Source of the DNA: Flaviramulus basaltis
GTDB taxonomy: Bacteria; Bacteroidota; Bacteroidia; Flavobacteriales; Flavobacteriaceae
Length of the DNA stretch: 64,000 nt
Assembly (NCBI RefSeq): GCF_900114265.1
Contig: NZ_FPKV01000001.1
Span: forward strand, 62,001-126,000
Direction of reading: 5' to 3'
Of the stretch, positions 48,663 through 57,998 are shown piece by piece; the first letter of the stretch is position 1; the number at the start of each line of letters is the position of its first letter. The translations under genes were made by a program, and so were the position numbers. A model generated the notes under the pieces. The model worked only from the letters and a program-made list of their open reading frames with translations, had not been told where the DNA came from and ran no database searches.

Positions 48663-49946
48663 ATGAACGCGAATGAGCCATTAGCAGAACGATTACGTCC
48701 TAAAACATTAAATGACTATGTTAGCCAAAAACACTTAGTTGGAAAAAATGGCGCATTAACACAACATATAAAACAAGGATTAATTCCTTCGATGATTTTT
48801 TGGGGACCACCTGGCACTGGAAAAACAACGCTTGCGAATATTATTGCTACAGAATCTGGCAGACCATTTTACACTTTAAGTGCTATAAACTCTGGTGTTA
48901 AAGATATTCGAGATGTTATTGATAAAGCGAAACAAAGTGGTGGTTTATTTACTACTAAAAATCCTATTTTATTTATAGACGAAATTCATAGATTTAGTAA
49001 ATCCCAACAAGACTCACTACTACAAGCTGTTGAAAAAGGTTGGATTACACTTATTGGTGCTACTACCGAAAATCCTAGTTTCGAGGTTATTTCGGCGCTT
49101 TTATCACGTTGTCAAGTTTATATTTTAAATGCATTTGATAAAAACGATTTAGAGCTACTTTTAAAACGCGCTATTAGTGATGATATTTATATCTCTAAAA
49201 AAAACATAGAACTTAAAGAAACGAATGCGCTTTTAAGATTATCAGGTGGTGATGCTAGAAAATTGCTTAATATTTTTGAGCTAATAGTGAATTCGTATGA
49301 CAATGATTCCATAACGATAACAGATGATGATGTTCTTCAAAAAATACAGAATAATACAGTTCGTTACGACAAAACCGGAGAGCAACATTATGATATTATT
49401 TCGGCCTTTATAAAATCTATTCGAGGTAGCGATCCCAATGGAGCTGTTTATTGGTTGGCTCGTATGATAGAAGGTGGAGAAGATGTAAAATTTATTGCAC
49501 GCCGTTTACTTATTTCGGCAAGTGAAGATATAGGAAATGCTAATCCAACAGCACTTGTTATAGCCAACAATACATTTCAAGCGGTTACAGCTATAGGTTA
49601 TCCGGAATCAAGAATTCTATTAAGCCAATGTGCTACATATTTAGCTTGTTCACCTAAAAGTAATGCGGCATATAAAGCTATTGGTAATGCCCAACAATTG
49701 GTTAAAGAAACAGGCGACTTAAGTGTGCCTTTAGAAATTAGAAACGCACCTACAAAGCTTATGAAAGAGTTAGGCTATGGCGATAATTACAAATATGCTC
49801 ATAATTACCAAGATAATTTTGCTAACCAAGAGTTTTTACCTGACGAAATAAAAAACACTAAACTTTACGAACCCGGAAATAATGCTAGAGAAAATGCGCA
49901 TCGTGAGTTTTTAAAACAACGCTGGAAAGACAAGTATGGATATTAG
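48663..49946 (+). CDS. rarA: Replication-associated recombination protein A (AAA+ ATPase)
   Basis: A 427-residue RarA/MgsA/WRNIP1-type clamp-loader-like ATPase acting at stalled replication forks. Walker A is [10 protein letters not shown] (47-56) and Walker [11 protein letters not shown]; sensor and arginine-finger segments ([20 protein letters not shown]) follow. The C-terminal oligomerisation region contains [20 protein letters not shown]. Full length, monocistronic. Confidence 0.95.
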   Translation: MNANEPLAERLRPKTLNDYVSQKHLVGKNGALTQHIKQGLIPSMIFWGPPGTGKTTLANIIATESGRPFYTLSAINSGVKDIRDVIDKAKQSGGLFTTKNPILFIDEIHRFSKSQQDSLLQAVEKGWITLIGATTENPSFEVISALLSRCQVYILNAFDKNDLELLLKRAISDDIYISKKNIELKETNALLRLSGGDARKLLNIFELIVNSYDNDSITITDDDVLQKIQNNTVRYDKTGEQHYDIISAFIKSIRGSDPNGAVYWLARMIEGGEDVKFIARRLLISASEDIGNANPTALVIANNTFQAVTAIGYPESRILLSQCATYLACSPKSNAAYKAIGNAQQLVKETGDLSVPLEIRNAPTKLMKELGYGDNYKYAHNYQDNFANQEFLPDEIKNTKLYEPGNNARENAHREFLKQRWKDKYGY

Positions 49947-49957
49947 GTAGCTGAAAA

Positions 49958-50806
49958 TTAAAATTTAATATTTAATACATCTTGCTTTAAAACACTATCA
50001 GTATAATATTCTATAACCCACTCGTCACCTTTTTTGTAAATAATGGCACTTTTATTTTCAACTAAAAACACATTATTAAGGTTTGTCTTTTTAATTCGAT
50101 AAACCACTTTTGGTGAGCTATCTACTAATTGAAATCCATTCTCAATTTCTTGTGGATATAATATGTTCGAAAATCCTTCTATAATATTTTCTTTTACAAG
50201 TTCTTCTTTTTTAATTGGTTCGGCTGTTATTTTTTCTACTTGAATAACCTCAACCTCAGCTTCTTTTTCCTTTTTAAGGTTTTGTATTTCTTGTTTTAAT
50301 TGTTGTATTTCTTGTGCCACTTCACTTTTAGCAGCAACTTTAGGGTTAGCTAAAGACATTATTTCCTCACTAGGTTCATACTTATAATTCAATGCTTCAA
50401 TAGATTTAAAAGCATCTCTTAAAGCTAAATTAAAAGCAATTTTATATTCCTTTTCTCTACTTTCACCAACTTCAGAGGTATAAACAACCCTATCGTTACA
50501 ATCTTTAAGTTCTACATTTAATTTTGTTTTAAACATTCCTGAATCTTTTATAACATCAGATCTTAAACCTAAACATCTATTACTAGCTAAATCTTCTGGG
50601 TAATCATCACCTTCAAAAAGAGCTTCAAACCCATATTTATTAAATAAAAACTGTGCTAATGAATTTAATTGATATTGATCTTGTTCTTTTAAAAAATCAA
50701 ACTTTTTGGGAACAATAACATATTTATAATCATTTAAATTTGATTGAGAAAATACTGCTGTAACTATAAAAAATGCTATAAAAATTGGAAAAAACTTAGT
50801 TTTCAT
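49958..50806 (-). CDS. Exported hypothetical protein
   Basis: A 282-residue protein with a signal peptide (MKTKFFPIFIAFFIVTAVFS). Not assigned to a named family. The N-terminal part (NDYKYVIVPKKFDFLKEQDQ) is a compact alpha/beta region with a motif RCLGLRSDVIKDS. A short coiled coil (EIQQLKQEIQNLKKEKEAEV) lies near residues 167-188, and the C-terminal part is beta-rich (FQLVDSSPKVVYRIKKTNLN). Probably periplasmic or at the outer-membrane inner face. Its end lies 11 bases from the convergent rarA stop; it is upstream of the HAD phosphatase but on a separate spacing (51 bases). Confidence 0.75.
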   Translation of the reverse strand: MKTKFFPIFIAFFIVTAVFSQSNLNDYKYVIVPKKFDFLKEQDQYQLNSLAQFLFNKYGFEALFEGDDYPEDLASNRCLGLRSDVIKDSGMFKTKLNVELKDCNDRVVYTSEVGESREKEYKIAFNLALRDAFKSIEALNYKYEPSEEIMSLANPKVAAKSEVAQEIQQLKQEIQNLKKEKEAEVEVIQVEKITAEPIKKEELVKENIIEGFSNILYPQEIENGFQLVDSSPKVVYRIKKTNLNNVFLVENKSAIIYKKGDEWVIEYYTDSVLKQDVLNIKF

Positions 50807-50857
50807 CTTAATTAAATATAAAGTTTAATGGTATTTGTAAATATACAATTGCAATAC

Positions 50858-51547
50858 TTATAAATACTTTTTTAGTTGAATTAAATTATCTATTTGCTTA
50901 ACATTGGTATCTAAAACTATCTTGTTAATATCAAAAAAAACAACTTCCATACCTATGTTTTTAGCACCAAGAATGTCGGCTTCATAACTATCGCCTATCA
51001 TTATACTTTGTTCAACTTTGGTATTTGCAAATTCTAAAGCAAAGTTAAAAATTTTAGGGTTGGGTTTCTTAACACCAACCATTTCTGAATTTGTAACGGT
51101 TTTAAAATACTTATTAATGTTAGAATTATTAAGTTTTTTTTTCTGAACCTCATCAAATCCATTAGTTATAATGTGTAAGTTGTAATTTAAACTTAAGTAA
51201 TCTAAAATCTCAAATGTGTTTTCAAACAAATGATTAAAAGAACTTAAATGCATTATATAGTCATCAGATAATTTATAAATTAAATTTTCTTCAACTTTTA
51301 AATTAACAGCTAAAAAAGCATCATTTAATCTCCCAAAACGTAGTGCTTCTTTTTCTATTTTTTCTTCTCTAAAAAGCTTCCAATAATTTAAGTTTATAGG
51401 CATATAATGAGCCAAAAAATCATTAGTGCTAATGTTTATGTTATTTATTTCAAAAATCTTTTCGAATGTTAATGCAGAATTTTTATCAAAATCCCAAAGG
51501 GTATGATCTAAATCGAAAAACACATCGGTTATGCCTTTAATCTTCAT
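50858..51547 (-). CDS. yjjG: HAD-superfamily hydrolase, YjjG-type nucleotidase
   Basis: A 229-residue HAD phosphatase. Motif I is FFDLDHTLWDF (nucleophile Asp12, acid Asp14), motif II LHIITNGFDEVQ, motif III VGVKKPNPKIF, motif IV SIMIGDSYEADI. These fit the YjjG/YfnB subgroup that dephosphorylates pyrimidine nucleotides, including damaged ones. Its start overlaps the end of the upstream deacetylase-fold gene by 11 bases, so the two are coupled. Confidence 0.88.
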   Translation of the reverse strand: MKIKGITDVFFDLDHTLWDFDKNSALTFEKIFEINNINISTNDFLAHYMPINLNYWKLFREEKIEKEALRFGRLNDAFLAVNLKVEENLIYKLSDDYIMHLSSFNHLFENTFEILDYLSLNYNLHIITNGFDEVQKKKLNNSNINKYFKTVTNSEMVGVKKPNPKIFNFALEFANTKVEQSIMIGDSYEADILGAKNIGMEVVFFDINKIVLDTNVKQIDNLIQLKKYL

Positions 51548-52838
51548 TTGCTGAATCTAAAATAATATTAAACAATTCTTTATAACCATTCCATCTAGCA
51601 TCATTACTAAATGTATAATTATGAAATACAGGAATAAACTCCCCGTTTACTTGTTTTACTTCTTTAATAATTTCATTTAACCTTTTCTTTTTGTCTAGTA
51701 AAGAGTGGTTTTTCAATAGCGCATAGTCCATAATGTGATACGAATTAATCATTAATGGCGTTTGTACTTCGTAATCTAAATCGTAAAACAGAAAAGGTGT
51801 ACAAGACCCTGCTCTAAAACCTGCATGATTTACATAACCCATTGTATAGTCTTCTTGAATTTCTAACTCTATAAGATTTCTATAGGATTCTGGTAAATTT
51901 AGTTTTGAAAAAGATTGTCTTGAAGCTTTTAAATTTGTGTTTAAAATATCCTCCATTCTCAGCTTTTCTTTTTTCAAAATAGCAATATCTCCTAAGGCGA
52001 AAAAAGATGCTTTTAAACCCACTTTACAGTAATCTGCTACATGTTTTATTAGTGATACAAATTTCTTTTTATTAGGATTTATACCTTTATCATAAGTTGA
52101 ATAATCGCCTATTAAAAAAAAGAACATAAACTTGAAACTTGTTTGTTTCTGCCTGTTTAAGATATATTTAAAAGTATCATAAGGGTCGTGTAAAAAACCT
52201 ATAATTACCATAAACCTAATATATAAATTTTTAAATCTAAAACTAAAAAGGTCTTTAATAGTACCTCCTAAAGTTCTCATAATACCTTTCAATTTAAAAT
52301 TATATGCAGTAGGCACATCAATAATTGGTTTTATTCTATAGGTTTTTATTGGGAATTCAAATTCTGGATATTGGTTTTGTAATGCGTCTTTAAATTTATA
52401 TGCCCAAATATCTACAACTGGCTGATGTAAAAAGCCCTCGTTATAAGCTAAACTTTCTGTTGCTGTAAAACGGCCATAAGCGTCTTTTACATGTGGCAGA
52501 TACTCTTCATAACGTGATAAGAGATAAAAAGCAGCAGAAAAAATATCAAAGGGAATGGCACTTTTATCGCCATTAAAAAAGAAACATTTTGTATCTCCCC
52601 AATTATTAATAGAAATCTCAACATCACTTAAACCTTGTTCGAATAAAATGTCATGACTTTTAATAAAAAACTCGTTACTAAGTTGTTGTTTGGTGTATGA
52701 CATTTTAATGTCATCATGAGCTATAAATTCTTCTATTTTAGTTGTAAAACCAACATCAATACCCAAAACTCTAGTACAAATATGTTTAAATACATATTTT
52801 ACTCTAGGTGATATTTTATGCGTGTAAACTAAAAGCAT
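51537..52838 (-). CDS. Polysaccharide-deacetylase-fold protein lacking usual catalytic residues
   Basis: A 433-residue protein of the flavobacterial polysaccharide-deacetylase-like family. The N-terminal half (residues 1-165, LPFDIF-like AIPFDIFSAAFYLLSRYEEY, GFLHQPVVDIWAYKF) is a family-specific domain, and the C-terminal half is NodB-like. Where related enzymes carry an Asp-x-Asp, an HPSY-type His and a second His, this protein reads IIDVPTAY (172-179), VGLKASFFAL (273-282) and SRQSFSKLNLP (306-316). Two or three metal or catalytic residues thus appear replaced. It abuts radC with no gap and overlaps the yjjG-like gene, forming a radC-deacetylase-yjjG unit. Confidence 0.8.
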   Translation of the reverse strand: MLLVYTHKISPRVKYVFKHICTRVLGIDVGFTTKIEEFIAHDDIKMSYTKQQLSNEFFIKSHDILFEQGLSDVEISINNWGDTKCFFFNGDKSAIPFDIFSAAFYLLSRYEEYLPHVKDAYGRFTATESLAYNEGFLHQPVVDIWAYKFKDALQNQYPEFEFPIKTYRIKPIIDVPTAYNFKLKGIMRTLGGTIKDLFSFRFKNLYIRFMVIIGFLHDPYDTFKYILNRQKQTSFKFMFFFLIGDYSTYDKGINPNKKKFVSLIKHVADYCKVGLKASFFALGDIAILKKEKLRMEDILNTNLKASRQSFSKLNLPESYRNLIELEIQEDYTMGYVNHAGFRAGSCTPFLFYDLDYEVQTPLMINSYHIMDYALLKNHSLLDKKKRLNEIIKEVKQVNGEFIPVFHNYTFSNDARWNGYKELFNIILDSANED

Positions 52839-53537
52839 TTATAGTATGGTTTCATCTGCAAAACTAAAGTATGCTTTTTCAGTTATAATTAAGTGGTCTA
52901 AAACTTTTATATCTAAACTTTGTGCAGCAGTTTTGAGTTTATTGGTAATTTGCTTGTCTGCTTCACTTGGTTTTAATGTTCCTGATGGATGATTATGTGC
53001 TAAAATTAACCCCGTTGCACCAACTTCTAAGGCATTTTTAAGGACTAAACGTACATCAACCAAAGTACCTGTTATACCACCTTTACTTAATTGATTTTTC
53101 TGTATTACTTTATTTGAATTATTTAAGTAGATAATCCAAAACTCCTCATGTTCAAGTTCTCCAATAACAGGTTGCATGAGTTCAAAAACTGAAGCGCTTG
53201 ACGTTATTTTCTTTTTCTCCAAAGCCTCCTCGCCTCTTCGCCGTCTTCCTAACTCCAAAGCTCCTGCTATGGTTATGGCTTTGGCTTCACCAATACCCTT
53301 AAATTCCATAAGCTGTTTTATAGATAGCTTTCCTAATTCACTTAAATTATTACCAACACTTGCTAAAATACGTTTGCATAAAGCTACTGCGCTTTCGTCT
53401 CTATTTCCTGAGCCAATTAAAATAGCTACTAATTCTGCATCACTTAATGCTGCTTTTCCTTTGTAAAGTAATTTTTCTCGAGGTTGATCGTCTTGACTCC
53501 AATTTTTTATGGAAAAAGAAGGTGGTTTTTCTGTCAT
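52839..53537 (-). CDS. radC: RadC-type JAB/MPN-domain protein
   Basis: A 232-residue protein with an N-terminal helix-hairpin-helix region (LMEFKGIGEAKAITIAGALE, 77-96) and a C-terminal JAB/MPN metalloprotease-like domain whose zinc motif is HNHPSG (181-186) with SEAD (191-194). The name RadC is historical; the DNA-repair role is doubtful and the biochemical function unsettled. It is the first gene of a tight three-gene minus-strand unit. Confidence 0.94.
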   Translation of the reverse strand: MTEKPPSFSIKNWSQDDQPREKLLYKGKAALSDAELVAILIGSGNRDESAVALCKRILASVGNNLSELGKLSIKQLMEFKGIGEAKAITIAGALELGRRRRGEEALEKKKITSSASVFELMQPVIGELEHEEFWIIYLNNSNKVIQKNQLSKGGITGTLVDVRLVLKNALEVGATGLILAHNHPSGTLKPSEADKQITNKLKTAAQSLDIKVLDHLIITEKAYFSFADETIL

Positions 53538-53586
53538 GCAATAAAGATAAATATTGTAAATTTCAGAAGCAATAAAAACTCACACA

Positions 53587-54390
53587 ATGAAACCATTAAA
53601 AAAAGAAGACATCAATCAAGACGTTTTTGATTTGTATGACGATTATGCTCATAATAAAATTGACAGACGCAAATTTGTTGAAAAGCTATCACTTTATGCC
53701 ATTGGTGGCGTTACTGTTTCCTCATTATTAAGTTTTATTACGCCAAATTATGTAGATAATCTTTTAGTAAAACCAGACAGTACTACAGGCAAATTATCTG
53801 GAGTAATTGTAGTGCATGAAAACCGTGGATTGAATCCTTATATTGAAGATGTTGGTAGACGAACTGCTATTGAAGGTTTTATATCTTTAGCTCCAGATGC
53901 ATTATCGCCTTTAGGAGGTTACCCAGGAAATGATGATGATGGTAGAGAATTACAACGCCAACGTGATAGAAATGAAATGCTTGAAGATTTTATTGCGGCT
54001 TATAACTATTTAATGTCTCATGAAGATTGTAATGGAAAAATAGGCGTGGTTGGGTTTTGCTTTGGCGGATGGATATCAAATATGATGGCTGTAAAAATTC
54101 CAACTTTAAAAGCAGCAGTCCCTTTTTATGGCGGACAACCATCAACTGAAGACACACTCAAAATAAAAGCACCATTACTATTACAATATGCAGGATTAGA
54201 TACTCGTGTAAATGCTGGTTGGCCAGATTACGAAACAGCTTTAAAAGAAAACAATGTAGAGTATACTGCACATTTTTATCCAGATGTTAATCATGGATTT
54301 CATAATAATACCACACCTAGATATGATGAAAAAGCAGCTACTTTAGCTTGGGAACGAACCATTGCTTTTTTTAAGGAAAAATTGAAATAA
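53587..54390 (+). CDS. Dienelactone hydrolase family protein with Tat-like N-terminus
   Basis: A 267-residue alpha/beta hydrolase. The dienelactone hydrolase set is present: Glu78 in VVHENRG, nucleophile Cys158 in GFCFGG, Asp205 in AGLDTRV and His236 in VNHGFH. Ahead of the domain are about 65 extra residues with DRRKFVEKL (26-34) and a hydrophobic segment ([14 protein letters not shown], 37-50), which resembles a twin-arginine signal or anchor. The natural substrate is unknown. Divergent from radC with a 49-base gap. Confidence 0.9.
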   Translation: MKPLKKEDINQDVFDLYDDYAHNKIDRRKFVEKLSLYAIGGVTVSSLLSFITPNYVDNLLVKPDSTTGKLSGVIVVHENRGLNPYIEDVGRRTAIEGFISLAPDALSPLGGYPGNDDDGRELQRQRDRNEMLEDFIAAYNYLMSHEDCNGKIGVVGFCFGGWISNMMAVKIPTLKAAVPFYGGQPSTEDTLKIKAPLLLQYAGLDTRVNAGWPDYETALKENNVEYTAHFYPDVNHGFHNNTTPRYDEKAATLAWERTIAFFKEKLK

Positions 54391-54559
54391 TTAGTTTAAA
54401 AATAAATTTAACTAACTTCCTTTAACTATCGATATAAATATTTAAAACTCTCCATTTAGTAACATTGTGTGCAATTTAGAAAATAATTATTTTAACTTTA
54501 AAACTTTAATCCTAGGACCTAAATAAGAAGGAGACTTCCAAAATTTTAAACTTTAACAC

Positions 54560-56377
54560 ATGCTAAACCTTTCTAATATTGCAATTGTGGGTAGTGGACC
54601 AACGGCTATATATTTACTAAATAATATTTGGAAGCATATAGATATACTGAAAGATGATATTAAAAGTATAACTATATTTGAGAAGGAAAAAATTTCTGGT
54701 ATGGGAATGCCATACCATCCTAATACTACAGATATATATAACCTAGCAAACATTTCTTCGGAAGAAATTCCAAAACTCCCGCAAACTTTAGGCGATTGGC
54801 TTCGTCAACAAGAGCGTAAGTCATTACATCATTTTAATATAAAAGATATGCCTATTGATGACACAAAGGTATATAGTCGTGTTGCTATGGGGCATTATTT
54901 TCACGAGCAGTTTAAGCAATTGATAACATCTCTAACTTTTAAAGGCATTAAAGTTGTCGAGCGGTGCGAAAGTGAAGTAATAGACATTACTAAATCGAAA
55001 GAGGACGAAATAGAAATAAAAGACGTTCACGGAAAATTATATACTTTTTCAACAGTTATTATTGCTAATGGTCATGTATGGAAGGAAAAGGATAAACCAG
55101 AATCAGGTTATTTTGCTTCCCCGTGGCCAATACATAAGTTACTTCCAAAAAAGGATACATACTATAATTTTCCAATAGGTACTCTTGGGGCTTCATTGAG
55201 CGCTTTCGATGTTATAACTTCTCTATCTCATCGTCACGGAAAGTTTATTATGATTAGAGACGAATTGAAGTATATAAAACATAAAGAAGCTTCTCGATTT
55301 AAAATAGTTTTACATTCGGCTGAAGGATGGCTACCACATCTTCAATATGAGCAACAAGAACCAATGCGAGAAATATACCGTCATTTTAGCCGTGAACAAT
55401 TAATTGAACTGTTAAACGAGGATGGTTTTCTAAGAATTGAGGAATTTTTCAATGTCCTATGCCGCCCAGCGTTGGTTGTCGCTTTAACTAAAGACAATAA
55501 ACTTGATGTAGTTGAGAAACTCAAGGATGAAAATTTTAGTTTTAATGATTTTGTGAATTTGATGTCTGAAAAACATGAGTATATTAATTCATTTGATGGT
55601 ATGAGATATGAAATGATAGCTGCTAAAGATTCTGTTTATAACAATATCCCCATTCATTGGATGGAAACATTGGATGACTTGATGTATAGCTTGAATTACC
55701 ATGCCGAATTATTACCAGCTGAAGATCATCACTTTTTTCACAAAGAGATTATGGCTTTTTTGATGAATGTTATAGCAGCACTACCACTACAGTCAGCAAA
55801 TATACTTTTAGCCCTTTACGATGCAGATTGCATAGAATTGAAGACGGGAATGGTGACAGTAGAAGATAATTCATTTAACACAGGAAAAACTAGAATAACT
55901 TTGGAATTAGAGAATGGTAGCTATGAAACATTGGAGTACAATTTATTTATTAATTGTGCTGGACAAAAAAAGATTGAAATAGAAGAATATCCTTTTCCAT
56001 CATTAGTAAAAGAAGGTACTGTACGTAGCGCTTCAGCTAAATTTATAAATTCGGAAAATGCTGAAATTTTAATAGAAAAAGGGATGAAAGATACTATCAT
56101 TTTTGATAGTGATTGTGCATGGCTGAAATTGCCAGGAATAGATATTGATTCAGCCTATAGGACAATCAATAAAAATGGTACATCCAACAATATTCTTTTT
56201 GATATCAATTTTTCTCATACTTTAAGTTTACGACCATATTCTTATGGACTTCAAGCATGTAATGCTACGAGTTTAATTCTTATAGAATCTTGGATTACAG
56301 AATTTGAGCAAGGAAAAAATATTGGTAAAGAAATTAAAAAAATAACTGAAATGTATGAAGATAATGATGAATTATAA
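54560..56377 (+). CDS. FAD/NAD(P)-binding oxidoreductase-like protein (YdhS-type)
   Basis: A 605-residue flavoprotein-like gene. The N-terminal Rossmann motif is IAIVGSGPTAIYLL (7-20), followed by the family's GMGMPYHPNTTDIYNLANIS, which fits the large FAD-NAD(P)-binding family that includes E. coli YdhS. A second nucleotide-binding region is VIIANGHVW near 175. The C-terminal third is poorly conserved. The reaction is unknown. Flanking gaps of 169 and 194 bases hold no recognisable genes, and it shares no operon with neighbours. A GGAG about 25 bases before the ATG is too far off to be a ribosome-binding site. Confidence 0.8.
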   Translation: MLNLSNIAIVGSGPTAIYLLNNIWKHIDILKDDIKSITIFEKEKISGMGMPYHPNTTDIYNLANISSEEIPKLPQTLGDWLRQQERKSLHHFNIKDMPIDDTKVYSRVAMGHYFHEQFKQLITSLTFKGIKVVERCESEVIDITKSKEDEIEIKDVHGKLYTFSTVIIANGHVWKEKDKPESGYFASPWPIHKLLPKKDTYYNFPIGTLGASLSAFDVITSLSHRHGKFIMIRDELKYIKHKEASRFKIVLHSAEGWLPHLQYEQQEPMREIYRHFSREQLIELLNEDGFLRIEEFFNVLCRPALVVALTKDNKLDVVEKLKDENFSFNDFVNLMSEKHEYINSFDGMRYEMIAAKDSVYNNIPIHWMETLDDLMYSLNYHAELLPAEDHHFFHKEIMAFLMNVIAALPLQSANILLALYDADCIELKTGMVTVEDNSFNTGKTRITLELENGSYETLEYNLFINCAGQKKIEIEEYPFPSLVKEGTVRSASAKFINSENAEILIEKGMKDTIIFDSDCAWLKLPGIDIDSAYRTINKNGTSNNILFDINFSHTLSLRPYSYGLQACNATSLILIESWITEFEQGKNIGKEIKKITEMYEDNDEL

Positions 56378-56571
56378 TATACCGCTTATGTTACTATTAG
56401 CCAAAATTAAAAACAAAACTTCTAGTTTGGTTCAATATTATAGCAAATGATAGTTATTATAAATATTTAATTTAAAAAGGAGATTAAGAACGGAAGTTTC
56501 TAAAAATCAGATAACTGCGCACTACAACCTATAAAAAATAGTAATTTAAATACTAACACCTAAGGATGAAA

Positions 56572-57927
56572 TTATTCCATCAATCTTTTAACAGCATCAA
56601 AATCTAAACCACCATAATTACCAGAACTCATTAATAGTAACGCTTTATTTTCAAAATTTTGTTCAAAAAGAAAAGCTTTAAAATCGTCTGGGTTGGTATA
56701 AATAATTAAATCATCACGCTCAAAAGCATTAGCAATTTGCTCGTGAGTCACTTCTTCTAGTTTTTTAATTTCCACGGCATGTGGTGAGTAAAATACGACT
56801 GCAACATCGGCTGCATCTAAAGCTCCTTTATATTCTTTTAAAAATTCCGCATTTAAACTGCTATAAGTATGTAGCTCTAAACATGCTACCAATATTCTAT
56901 TATTATATTGTTCTTTTACTGCTTTTGTAGTCGCTTCTACTTTACTTGGTGAGTGTGCAAAATCTTTATAAGCCACACTAGTTTTGCTTTCTGCTATTTT
57001 TTCTAAACGTTTGCTTGCTCCTTTAAAGGTAGCTATAGCTTCATAAAAATCGTCTTCATCAATACCCATATGTTGGCAAATCCATTTTGCTCCAGCAAGG
57101 TTATTTAAATTGTGTGCTCCAAAAACTTCAATTGGTAAAGGTCCTTCTGGAGTTTCTAAAAGCGTTTGTCCATTTTCAACAGTATATTCTGGTGTTTTGT
57201 ATGCAATTTTTCTAATAGTATTATTACTAGCTTCAACCACATGTTTTACCTCAGGATCTTCTTCATTGTAGTTTATACTTCCGCCACTTACAATGCTATC
57301 AACAAAAATGCTAAACTGAGCTACATAATTCTCGTAAGTTGGAAATACGTTTATATGATCCCAAGCAATACCGCTTAACAAAGCAATGTTGGGTTTGTAT
57401 AAATGAAATTTTGGACGCATATCAATTGGAGAGCTTAAATATTCATCACCTTCAAGCACTATAAAATCGTTGGTTTCGGTAAGTTTTACCATCACATCAA
57501 AACCTTCTAATTGCGCACCAACCATATAATCCACTTCTTTATCATGGTAATGCATAACATGCAGAATCATAGAGGTTATGGTAGTTTTACCATGACTTCC
57601 TCCAATAACAACTCGTGTTTTATGTTTAGATTGTTCGTACAAAAACTCAGGATAGCTATAAATTTTAAGTCCTAATTCTTGAGCTTTTAGGAGTTCTGGA
57701 TTATCGGCTTTGGCGTGCATACCCAAAACAATGGCATCAAGAGATTTTGTTATTTTTTCTGGAAACCAACCAAAAGTTTCGGGTAGTAAACCCTTAGCTT
57801 CTAACCTAGATTTAGAAGGCTCAAAAATCGTGTCGTCACTTCCGGTTACTTGATATCCTTTATTGTGTAATGCTAATGCTAAATTGTGCATTGCTGCACC
57901 ACCAATGGCTATAAAATGTACGTTCAT
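56572..57927 (-). CDS. mpl: Murein peptide ligase (Mpl-type, Mur ligase family)
   Basis: A 451-residue Mur ligase with the three usual domains. The N-terminal UDP-binding GIGGAAMHNLAL-like segment is FIAIGGAAMHNLALALHNKG, the ATP loop is GSHGKTT (110-116), the central domain has FIVLEGDEYLSS, and the C-terminal domain YKDFAHSPSKVEAT. Length and motifs fit Mpl, which joins recycled L-Ala-gamma-D-Glu-meso-DAP tripeptide to UDP-MurNAc, better than MurC; a separate MurC is expected elsewhere. A TATATTTG box lies about 30 bases upstream, without a good TTG partner. Confidence 0.9.
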   Translation of the reverse strand: MNVHFIAIGGAAMHNLALALHNKGYQVTGSDDTIFEPSKSRLEAKGLLPETFGWFPEKITKSLDAIVLGMHAKADNPELLKAQELGLKIYSYPEFLYEQSKHKTRVVIGGSHGKTTITSMILHVMHYHDKEVDYMVGAQLEGFDVMVKLTETNDFIVLEGDEYLSSPIDMRPKFHLYKPNIALLSGIAWDHINVFPTYENYVAQFSIFVDSIVSGGSINYNEEDPEVKHVVEASNNTIRKIAYKTPEYTVENGQTLLETPEGPLPIEVFGAHNLNNLAGAKWICQHMGIDEDDFYEAIATFKGASKRLEKIAESKTSVAYKDFAHSPSKVEATTKAVKEQYNNRILVACLELHTYSSLNAEFLKEYKGALDAADVAVVFYSPHAVEIKKLEEVTHEQIANAFERDDLIIYTNPDDFKAFLFEQNFENKALLLMSSGNYGGLDFDAVKRLME

Positions 57928-57998
57928 GTGTTGTTGTAGAATGTCTTCAAATATACTTTTTTCACCTCGAATTCACGAATATTTTATGGTGCTTACCA

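Noticed and set aside
53176-53466. Plus-strand open frame of 96 codons inside radC
   Set aside because: Antisense to radC, whose HNHPSG motif and helix-hairpin-helix leave no doubt about the true frame.
56540-56571. Possible remnant gene or insertion scar in the gap after the FAD/NAD(P) gene
   Set aside because: No inverted repeats, target duplications or coding similarity could be seen; AT-rich sequence only.
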